Assembly (NCBI RefSeq): GCF_910592395.1
Contig: NC_088323.1
Coordinates: forward strand, 2,170,001 to 2,234,000
Source: Lineus longissimus
Lineage: Eukaryota; Nemertea; Pilidiophora; Heteronemertea; Lineidae
Direction of reading: 5' to 3'
Length of the DNA stretch: 64,000 nucleotides
Of the stretch, positions 26,184 to 36,300 are shown one piece after another (the stretch's first letter is position 1; each line of letters starts with the position of its first letter). Both the position numbers and the translations under genes were made by a program. Under the pieces are notes generated by a model, which was not told where the DNA came from, searched no databases, and saw only the letters and a program-made list of their open reading frames with translations.

Positions 26184-26610
26184 GTCGTAGTTCCACCTAT
26201 CATAAAACCCCGTGTTTTTTCAAGACCCGTGTCTTCGCCGTGTGTCAAAAAATCCGCGGCGCACTTGCACCTATCAGTTGTGTTAGATAATGGTTAATTG
26301 CCCCGGCGACAGGTGCGCTGTAGGTTGGGAGCTCTCCTGTGTTTCTTTCCCGTTGGAGGGGGCGCAATACCGAGGCAACTGCACCGCGCCATCTGTCGCC
26401 GGATCTTAGAACTTGCAATTGTCGTGTCTATTCAGATTCCACCTATCAAAAAACCCGTGTTGAACACGGGTCTAAATTAGCCCCCGATTAGCCCCATCGA
26501 GCTCGATGGCGCTATTAGACACGGAGATTTGACACACGGGTCTATTTAGACACGGCGATTCATAGGTGTAAGCGCCAAAGGCACGGGGATTTGATAGGTG
26601 GAAGTACGAC
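26184..26610. mobile_element. Inverted-repeat DNA element with subterminal repeats (about 427 bp)
   Basis: The left end GTCGTAGTTCCACCTATCA and the right end, read on the minus strand, GTCGTACTTCCACCTATCAA are inverted copies flanked by TA. The motif CCACCTATCA/CACCTATcA recurs inside (near 26268 and 26440, and inverted near 26566). It is usually followed by CCCGTG. Such repeated subterminal motifs resemble transposase binding sites of non-autonomous DNA transposons. The 60-codon open frame inside has no recognisable product. Confidence 0.65.
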
Positions 26611-26779
26611 TATTTTACTGACGAGTGACGTCAAACCAAAGAGATTGAGATTATACTGGCCCCTCAGGCGTGTATCAGTCAGTGTCAAGATCTTTGGTCG
26701 GCTAACCTCCCCCTGGCCCACACCAAAGATATAACCTAGACTGAAAGAAAGATGAGACAAACATTTGTAAAATAATGAC

Positions 26780-26785
26780 TTTATT
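26780..26785 (-). terminator. Polyadenylation signal of the M6PR-like gene
   Basis: Minus-strand AATAAA lies 171 nt beyond the stop codon at 26956-26958. This is the only close match downstream of that gene. Confidence 0.5.
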
Positions 26786-26955
26786 ATCTTCAATACCTCG
26801 GTTGACATGGTACATCTACAGGTTGTGATGACTTCGTCAGAGGGCCATACTCTTAGTCGATGCCTTCTCGCTGAGTAAGATAATCCTTATCAGTCCAGCT
26901 GCTGGTATTGAGCAATCTACCAATGATAGTCCCCATCGGATGGAACCACATCTAT

Positions 26956-29900
26956 CTAGATGTTCTGATATGTTCCATTTTTGCCTGTCGCCTTGTTCAC
27001 CAGGAAGAAAGTACCATCCTGCAAAGATATGACAAATTCTGTAAAATGGGGAATTTCTAGGCCAGCAATACAGGGAAAAGCCCAAGGTTTTGTGTTTGCC
27101 ACTGGTGGGGACAACTCCAAGTTCGTGTGTTGTACATACTACTACTAAATGGCCCCTTACTCACCTTTATCAACACTGGCAGATCTGTCCAGAATTCCAC
27201 ATTGGGCACAACCTCTTTACCAGATGCTCCTCTTGCAACCTTCATGAAGACGACACCCCCGATCAGGTACCCGATAACCACTGCTGCAAAGCTGGAAAGA
27301 TTGGATGATAGGTAAGTCTAGTAGCCATGCAGTTCACGTCAGCACAGCTTAACACCATTTTGGTCGTTAAATTTGAGTGTGGCTACATCAACTAAGACGT
27401 CAACGCGTTGTACACTTGTCGGCAGGGTCACTGTGACTACCAGTAATTGACGTCCCAAAAGATGCCCAATTTGTGTCGCCGTACGTACTGCTATCGGGGG
27501 GTTTCTGCTAAGAGAACTCACTGCAGTTGATTGTCTCCCATATATAGATACATGGTAGCATGTTCCCTCTAAGGCGCCTGCATATCCACAGAATGTGGAC
27601 AAGTGCCGTTGTTTTCATCGTCTCCATAGCAAGTCCCCTGATACAACCAATGAAAGTGTCCAATAAGTCAGACAAAGGTTCATTTTGTGCTTGATGCATC
27701 ACACGGCAACATTGAACAAGGAGAAACGTGCCACAAGAGAACAGTCTATGGTTGTGCTGCCTTAGTGATGTTGGGTATACTCACATGACACACAGCACTG
27801 ATCCTATTCCTAAACCAACGGCAGCAGCTTCTGGAGAGCATTTCCCAGGACACATGCATGCATGCTTCAGGCTGAACGTCTGCAATGGAGAAATAAGAAA
27901 TGAAATTAACTCATCAGTGTGTCCTCTGCATTCCGTAATGTCATCATTCCATTTGTCCCAACTCGGCCTTTTGAGGACAAAGTCACAACCAGAGAGCAGG
28001 GATAAGGCGGTGCGACTATAGGCTGTGGACTTGTGGTGATGTTTCCATGTCTGATCCCTTGCTTGTTCCCTGGTACATCCAGTAAGTCGCAAGACAGTAC
28101 GGGATGTCTCAATCTGTCTCTTGTTAAGTTTTCCCCAGTCTGTCTTTGCTTGAGTTCGCTTGACATAATACTCACATCACTACTAAAAGATGAGCTAACA
28201 ACCTCAAACTGTGCTGTCCCTGTCTGGGTTTCATCGCAGATTAGGAGGACTATAGATTGACTGAAAAGAAAGTATAACAAGTGATTGGTGTAATGTCTTC
28301 ATGCTCTTTAGATGCCACTGGAGAGGAGAAATTTGAGCATCGTGATATATCTCTGTCAGTCCCAAACGATTGGAATCCTGGACTATTTTGATCAGGGGCA
28401 ACACCAATGGAACGCATGTCCTAACTCCCCTGCAATCCTGTCCCCACGTCCAGGGAAATAGTCTGGAGGAGACTGTCCTCACTGTCTTAACGAAGGTGGG
28501 TGGTGCTCGCATCTGGAGGACAAGAGTCCTTGTATTCCCTGGTGTGATTGCCCATCATATTGGAGACCATTGCCTTCAGGACGGATTGACAACTTGGAGG
28601 AGACTGTCCTCACTTATGTGTTGTCTCTTGATCTAGAGGAGAAGACACAAAACTAGACATAACCTTGCTTGAAAACAGTTAAAACAGATCCCAAGAAATG
28701 ATTTTGATGATGATACTCACGTCACGATGCCTGACCCCGTTGTGTATCTGATGGCCGTTTGTTCATTTTCAGACAAGAAGTCTGAATCTTCTTGTAAACC
28801 AATATCCGTATAGGTCGCCACGCCGCTGAATGGATCCACAGCGACCTCGCAAGCCTGGAGGGAAGAATTTTAGACTGAAGATTTATTAGTTTTTGAGCAA
28901 GACACCTTGCTTCTTTTTACCCAGTAAGTATAACTTGGCACAAGCAAAACTGCACGTTCTTTTGCATGGTCTCAGGTTGTTCCCTTTCCTCCGTCATGTC
29001 CTCTTGTTACCAAAAGAAGACAGATTTAGCCTGGTTGTGACTACTCTAAAGGAATGCGCTTTGGTTCATAGACGTCCGATTGTGTCTCTACTGGGCTCCC
29101 GTGGCGCAGTCCACTTCGACATCTTATTACTACTGTCTCATAGGGTGAGGAACGCGGCCGGTCCTCACAGGACTGATGAGACAATGTAGATAGAGAATAC
29201 CAAATCTTATACTCCAAGCTCACCGCGACCTCCTTGCAGTCCCCCTCTGTAAAGGGATGGCACGGGTTGTAGGAATACAGGTTGCTATTCAACGTGTTCA
29301 CTTGGTCTTTAATTCTGAAAAGACATGAACGGAGTTGACAACTCTAACATCAATCGGGAGTTTTTTCAGCCATTTCCCTTGGTCTTCACCCTGGAGACTG
29401 GTTTGATCTTTTCCACCTAGAGAGAGAGAAATATGGACATCCCGCTTCTGGCTAATGACGAAGTCACCGCCCATTCGCTTCGTCATCACACTTGAGAGGT
29501 TTGGTCCTTTCTGCCTGACTTGAATATGACGACCAGCGGAGGGCTGAGTCTTGACGGTTCGGCGCTGAAAGTGTTTGACTGTGGATCGGCTGGTCACGGG
29601 TTCGACTCCCGGTGAATCTGCCGCACTTTTCTCTTTTTTTCTTCTTCCTTATCTTGTTATCTCATCAACCATATACTGATGTCAACATTTTCATTAGTAT
29701 CATTATCATACCCCGCATCCAAACTTATCAAACTGCAGCACATACTGATTCCGGGCGTTCGAGTACTACCGACGATGGATCGAATCGGCTGCTGGTATTT
29801 TCGAGGATACATTGGAATTAGGGTATCCTGAGCTTCAGACCTTTATACTCCTTCGTCATATCGAGAGGCGGAGGATATTGTAAACCACTGGTGCCTAGAT

Positions 29901-31539
29901 GGTTAAAGGGGTACGCCGGTCGTTGACGTATATTTACTGTTTGGTCCAATCATATCTAATTCCTACTTCTAACGCCAATCAACTCCAATAGTCAGTAGTC
30001 AAACGCTCGAGCGCTATCTGTATACAATTGGTTCGTGTATAAGTTTTCCCGACCGCTGCAAGTTAGTTCAGTCCGACTTTGTGTTTTAAGGATGCGGGTT
30101 ACTTTGTTGCCCGATGACCATCCTCCTCCCTCTGTACACAAGCTCGGTCAATAGTGTCGAATGTTGGCCTGTGCTTTAGGACGCCTGATGACCAATTAAT
30201 TAGATGTTCGAGTGACCCTGCTCGTAGGGTCGGAGAAACGAACAGCGAACATTGACCCCGGATTTCCTCAGGATGGCTTTAGATGTAGACAAACTTGTTA
30301 CTGATGGGAGTAATGCTGACAAAATCGGAGTGATTTATAAGCGTCTCGCCAGTTTATTTGTAAGTATAGATTAAACCAGTTAGGTTGCGGAAAATACTCG
30401 CCACATTTATCCGAGGACTTTATTTGACACGTGGCGGAAAACGACAGTGAAACCACCTGCTTTGTTTCTGCTTTCGTGTGGCCTCATCCTGTCTCTTGGT
30501 ACACGACTGTTCAAGGTGAACTTGTCTTACGGGTAAATATGAAGGGAAATGACCGGAGACTTGTCACAAGCCAGTGGCGAGATGTCTCAATCTGTCTCTA
30601 GGTAGGTGGAAAGGACACAGCTGGCCTCAAAGATGAAGACCAAAGGGAAAGAGCTGAGAGCTCGTCACAAGACACTGGCCTGGAGGAGTGTCTCAACATG
30701 TGTCCAGGCAGGCAGAAGGACCGTCAACTGAGGGTTTGTCACAGCGGACGGATGCCTCAACTTGCCTCCAAGAATGAAGGAAAGGACAAAACTGGTCTCA
30801 AAAGTAAAGATGAGGGGAAGAGTCTAATTGCTGGTTACAGGACAGTGGCCTCAGCCTGTCCCTTGGTACACGACTGTTCAATGTGAACTTGTCGTACGGG
30901 TAAATACGAAGGGAAATTACTGGAGACTTGTCACAAGCCAGTGGCGGGATGTCTCAATCTGTCTCTAGGTAGGTGGAAAGGGAACAACTTGTCTCAGGTG
31001 TGAAGACCAATTGGAAGGATTGAGAACTTGTCACTATAGACAGCGGAGGGTTGTCTCAATTCTGTCCTCAGGCCGCCGGAGAGGACGAAACTTGTCTCAT
31101 GTGTGAAGACGAAGGGAAAGGCCTTATGACTGGTCGCAAGAGACAGTGAGAGGATGCCTCAACCTGCCTTTGGCTCTTGGTAGGAGAATTTCTCTTACAG
31201 GCGAATAGCAACGGAAAGGGCTGGGGGCTGGTAATCAGTTCGTAGGCCTATCATCTCACAGTCTTCTTGGTGTGGGCACTACATCCCGTCTTCAATAGCA
31301 AGCGAGGCGAGGTGACCTAGCGACCAGCGACCAAGTCGAAATCTGCTGAGGAGATTCTACAATACTTACAAAGGTTCACCACTAGTCAGCCCCAAACTTG
31401 AGAAGTCAATAGCTCCAGATCCGTCATCATATTCACATCGACATGAACTTTTTTTCACGCATGTTTTGGATGTGACAAACTGTAGATAGGCCAGTGACAG
31501 ACAGAATAGGGTGTTCCGAATGTGAAATGAGAGTCTCAT
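26956..31539 (-). CDS. M6PR: Cation-dependent mannose-6-phosphate receptor-like membrane protein
   Basis: Seven exons from the 5' end: 31539-31370, 29314-29224, 28854-28721, 28260-28176, 27879-27785, 27291-27165 and 27018-26956, giving 254 residues (human M6PR 277). A signal peptide (MRLSFHIRNTLFCLSLAYLQ) leads into an MRH-type lumenal domain with CEYDDGSGAIDFSSLG, YSYNPCHPF and paired cysteines. One membrane helix (GSVLCVIFAAVVIGYLIGGV) follows. The cytosolic tail carries NVEFWTDLPVL, like HFAFWQDLGNL in M6PR, and ends in YQNI, a YxxPhi sorting signal. The family moves acid hydrolases between Golgi and endosomes. The sugar-contacting Gln, Arg, Glu and Tyr of M6PR are not apparent at the expected places, so lectin activity is doubtful; an ATG27-like trafficking role is an alternative. 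An upstream in-frame ATG at 31596 is less likely because it lengthens the signal peptide. Confidence 0.85.
30481..31160. repeat. Degenerate tandem repeats in M6PR-like intron 1
   Basis: A segment of about 140 bp at 30481-30620 recurs at 30849-30986 with about 93% identity by eye (offset 368 bp). Between and after the copies are weaker units of about 100 bp. These carry the recurring words GAAGGGAAA, CTTGTCACAAG, GATGTCTCAA and CTGTCTCTAGG. Confidence 0.6.
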
Positions 31540-32057
31540 TATGTCTAGTTGTATTTGAATTACAATCACAGATCCAAAATTGAAGATGGTACACAATTAA
31601 GACAATAAAACATAATTTGATATCTGCATTTACTCCTCTGTCTCGGATATCATTGTGCTTTGTGTAGATTGTGACTTCTCGGTCCCAAGGTGTTCATATC
31701 ATGTGATTAGCAAGATTGTCCCATGCACTTCAGTCATGAGTGCATAACAGTCTATCTAAATATCTAATACTTCGTAACACTGGATATTGGATCAGAGGCA
31801 GTGATGTAATTGTTCTGATAAGCTGGCGAAAGAAATCAGTTAGGACAAGGCAAGAACTTGTAATATGGACACCAGTAGGGGCCTACTGTTACACTAGGAT
31901 TAATAGGGGAGTATGTGACGTACACTGGTATGTGATTGTGACTTGGGACAGTCTTGGAGTTCATGAAAGTCTCAGTTAATCCCAATGTCACATTCAGCCC
32001 ATGTTGAAGACAACGTTTGGAGATTGTGACAGCTCTATAGCCCATCCTATTGACAAT

Positions 32058-32174
32058 GGGTGATATGAATAAAGACTAGCAAATGCTTTTACTTCAATTT
32101 TGTACAGAAAAGTCTAGTGTAAATGTACATGGAGTTTTAGATAAAAGCATTTGCTAGTCTTTATTCATATCACC
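32058..32174. mobile_element. Foldback element family A, copy 2
   Basis: It has the same inverted arms (GGTGATATGAATAAAGACTA) and centre as the copy at 25656. It is flanked by AATG on both sides, a possible target duplication. Confidence 0.85.
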
Positions 32175-33086
32175 AATGACACCCTGGATGATGCAATCAT
32201 AATGGTATTTCAGTGAACCTTTTTCATTTTCTGGAAGGACTCTCCCTGTGCTTATACATGGAGACTAGGTAATTATCTATTGGCACACGTTCATAGACTG
32301 AGACTGCTGAACTTCAGTGGGCGAGACAGACGTCTCAATGAGTAAATGGGCAAGATGGACCACCAGCCAATGCAGAACTTGACATTTTGAATTGCCTGAG
32401 CAAACCGTACTGATGGTACAACCTTCTACACACAAGCAGAGCAAGGCAGTTATGTCATATATACACTTTATTTAAAAATCCTCCCTTATTCTTTTCTCTT
32501 CTATACAACAAATGCTTGTACTCTTACACAACTGTTGCAGCAGTGTTGTTGATCAAGCAACACTTCTGCCCTCTAATGTCGGAATCACACACTACCAAAT
32601 CAAACAAGTCAGTCTAGCTAGACTGAACTTACATGTACGTCATTACCTAAATTTAAGAACTTTTCTCTTAGAATCATTCAACTACATACAAGTTTTTAGC
32701 ATATTATTATCACTGGACTAAGAAATCAAAATTTCACATCAATTTCCGGTGTCGTCAGTATTATTATCAGCGAGATAAAGAGGGACACAAGTTTTGGCCA
32801 CCAATTTATATCCCAGGTTGATTAGTCGATTCATGCATGAGGAAACAAAGTCACCCAATTCACCGTATCTACTACAGAGTTTGAAAAGGGAAAGGTTGGT
32901 TTTAATGAGATTGTTCAGACTTTTCACAAATAAAGAATAAATACACCTACTTGACAAATGCATTCTGTGAGCAAATTAACATGGTCAAGAATATTGATGA
33001 AGCTTTGTTGTTTCAAAAATAAAGTGAACTTCTTGGGAACAGCCTGTGTTTTGCTATGACACGGCCATCCAAAAAATATCAGATAT

Positions 33087-33092
33087 TTTATT
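33087..33092 (-). terminator. Candidate polyadenylation signal of HSPD1
   Basis: Minus-strand AATAAA lies about 250 nt beyond the HSP60 stop codon. A second one at 32467-32472 would give a longer 3' UTR. Confidence 0.4.
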
Positions 33093-33340
33093 TTTGCACC
33101 CACAAATCACCACCAATAAAACAGTGAATGCTTTGTTCGGAATTATAATGAAGACATGATTGTGAAAGAAATTGCATTGACTCAATCCTTCAGGCTCGCC
33201 AATCCAACCACTGATCAGAAACGATTCAATCAATCGAATCCTTTGTTCTTCAGCATCTGTGCTACCTCAGATTTTCAATCCGTTGCCAACATTTCACAGA
33301 CATAGCGCAATAGGTCATGAATGGTGCCAGTCCATAGTCT

Positions 33341-36300
33341 TTACATCATACCACCCATTCCTCCCATACCTCCCATACCACCCATGCCTCCCATTCCACC
33401 ACCGGGCATACCACCAGCCTTCTCCTCAGCCGGTATTTCCGTGACAACTGCCTCGGCCGTCGTCAAGAGTGATGCTACGCCGGCAGCATCCATTAACGCT
33501 GTTCGTACAACCTGCAATGAAACCAAATCCATCAATAATTGTTTACAAAACTGGATGTTAGTTATTCAGCTTATGGTCATCTGAAAGAGGAGCAATGGGT
33601 GATTTTTGGTTTTCTCCACAGTTGCTCGACAGGTAAGTGCTGTAAGATGTCTAGTTGTCCGTTACAATCGGACAGTTGCCCTGCAATAAGTTTCATATTG
33701 ACTCAATATCTACTTGTCCACAGGGTAAACACTTTACTGAAGTAATTTGTCAAGGCAAGCCGACAAGTGGGGGAAAATTGAACCCTGCCACGAGTGTCGG
33801 TCTCTCACCCAGGCAGAAGTGAAAACAAGAGTGAAATCACCAGGCAGTGACTAGCGACACTTACCTTTGTTGGATCAATGATACCGGCCGTGATCATGTC
33901 AACATATTTGTCATTGAGGGCGTCATATCCTGTATTCGTTACACTCTCAGCCTGTAACTTAGCTACCACTAGGGATGCGTCGACACCAGCATTGCTTGCG
34001 ATCGTTTGGCAAGGGATTCGCAGGGCCTTACGGACGATGTCAACACCTGAAATAACAGAGAAAGAAAATATTAAGCTTCAGACTTGATGCAGGACTTGAG
34101 AGTGGCAGGAAAACAAAAAATTTGAGTTTTATTGGGAAATGTATTGATTTGTGCACTGACCATGAACAAAAGATAGGTACAAGTAGACAATGATCAAACC
34201 ATATTAATAGTCTTGTTGGCTATTTTCAAAGTTATTCATATCTTCATCACCCAGGTTTAGGAATGAAAATATTACATGTATCTCCGCTTCCCGTTTACTC
34301 ACCAACTTGCTGGTCATTATTAGGTACTTTGACATTATCTAAACCCGGGATACACCTCAACAGGGCAACACCACCTCCGATGACGATGCCTTCTTCAACC
34401 GCTGCTCTGGTAGCATTCAGGGCATCTGTCATTCGGTCCTTCTTCTCATTTACTTCCACCTCACTTGAACCTCCGACCTGGAAAACAAAATGTCAATTTC
34501 TCTTTTGAAATATGCACAGTGCTTGTAATCTTGAGCAAGTCACTTTACTTCAATTCTTTGACTGAGAAGAACAGCTGGCCTTCCTGCATAACATAGTATA
34601 GAGGAATGTAGGAGCTTCAGAGCGTGAATGACAGACAGGATAATCTTCTACATACCTTAACAACTGCAACACCATTTGAAAGTTTGGCCATTCGCTCATG
34701 GTATTTCTCCTTCTCGTAATCGGACGTTGAGCGGTCGATTTCTTCCTTGATCTGCTGGAGGCGCTTTTCGAGTTCCTTGGCATCACCCTTGCCCTGGAGT
34801 GACATAACATCAAGATTTTCTACACATTTTTTTCACATACCACGAGTTCTTTTGTTTGTTGTGTCTCTATTAATATAGTTTGGTCATCGGCCACCTCCGA
34901 CAGGTGTAGAGTCAACTATGTGGCACACGTGTATGCTGGAGGGCTAAGATAAGCACAGCCAGCAATCGATGTGTGCATTAATCTAGCAGAGGGTTCCAAC
35001 ACGACATATCAACAACATAAATATGCCGATTGAACATTCTCTGCAACAGGGGTTTAGAAAACTCACTCTTTGACTCTAACCAATCCCACGAGTTTCATTT
35101 AAACATGCAATCATGACAGAAATTGAATCAAGCTGTCCACATCGTGCAAAGTTGGAGGGCTACAGTAAGCCAACCAATGATTAAAATGTGTATTGATGTA
35201 GCAGAGGGTTCCAGCACGGCAGGTCAAGAGAAAAACCTGCCAATGATCATTCTCTGCATGGCGTGTTAGCGAATTTCTGGACGCTCATCGACTGCGCAAT
35301 GAGCAAGTTTCAGCTCCAAGTCTCACCTTCATGAGCAGTGTGTCGTCCTTGGTCACGACGACCTCCCCGACCTCTCCAAGGTCATGTGGCTGGACATCTT
35401 CAAGCTTGAACATCTCTCCCTCGTCACCAAACACTGTTCCACCGGAGGCAATCGCCATGTCAACCATGGTGTTTTTCCTATTGTCACCGAACCCGGGTGC
35501 TTTGACGGCACACACTTGAAGACCCACTTTCAATCTAGAAAGAGATAATAAACATGAAATGAAAGTTCTGTATTAAGCTTAAAAATAGTTTGAATTCCAA
35601 TCAATTTTAAATGCTGAATACTTTACATTCATCGAGATAATATCGATCAGGATTATATGATTACGACTTGGTTTAAAATAATAATATCACACACTACCTT
35701 TGAGGCCCAAGGTTGTGTATTTGATCCCACCCACAGTGAATGTAGTAATCCCCAGTCCCTGAGGGGCCTTACCTGTTCAAAACTAATGTACTAAGGGCTT
35801 CACCATCAATATCCTCAGCAATAATCAACAATGGTTTTCGCTTCGTGTTGGCAATTTCTAAAGCAGGAATGATAGATTGCGCGCTGGAGATCTTTTTCTC
35901 ACTGAATAGGACCAATGCATCTTGGAATTCACACTTGGCCCCCTTAGGTGTGTTCATGAAGTACGGAGATATGTATCCGCGGTCAAACTTCAACCCCTCA
36001 ATTATTTCTAGCTCATCTTTCAACGTCTTGCCATCCTGAAAAACACAAACAGGTACATGAACTGTAAGCAAACAACCATGAACAGGCAGTAGACCAACAC
36101 GATGGGTGGAGGACTGTGCAGTATGAGTACACATAAGAATGAGGCCTCTTGATTCCTTCATGGTGTACAAGTAATGCGGCTGCTGCTGCATGGTAACAAT
36201 GAATATTGAATACAAACCTTTACTGTGATGACGCCATCCTTGCCAACTTTCTTCATCGCTGCTGAAATAAGGTCTCCAATATTTTTGTCTCCATTTGCAG

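Larger units (their letters stand above)
23975..26955. other. RBM45 3' UTR and intergenic region to the M6PR-like gene
   Basis: No coding exon is seen. A donor TAAG|gtaagg at 23976 and a strong acceptor (cttttgcttttcctag, ending 24596) suggest a spliced 3' UTR. AATAAA at 26048-26053 is the best polyadenylation signal for RBM45. A foldback element (25656-25773) and an inverted-repeat element (26184-26610) lie here. On the minus strand AATAAA at 26780-26785 serves the M6PR-like gene. Confidence 0.55.
31540..33340. other. Intergenic region between M6PR-like gene and HSPD1
   Basis: This contains the 5' flank of the M6PR-like gene, foldback element copy 2 (32058-32174) and the 3' UTR of HSPD1. 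The HSPD1 UTR has a minus-strand AATAAA at 33087-33092 and another at 32467-32472. No exon is seen. Confidence 0.55.

Noticed and set aside
28893..29189. 98-codon plus-strand frame in the M6PR-like gene
   Set aside because: It lies antisense in an intron, has no homology and no exon signals.
29565..29625. tRNA-like T-arm (GGTTCGACTCC) in an intron of the M6PR-like gene
   Set aside because: The T-loop and a four-pair stem are present. No matching acceptor stem or credible D and anticodon arms could be found upstream, so at best it is a relic of a tRNA or a tRNA-derived SINE.
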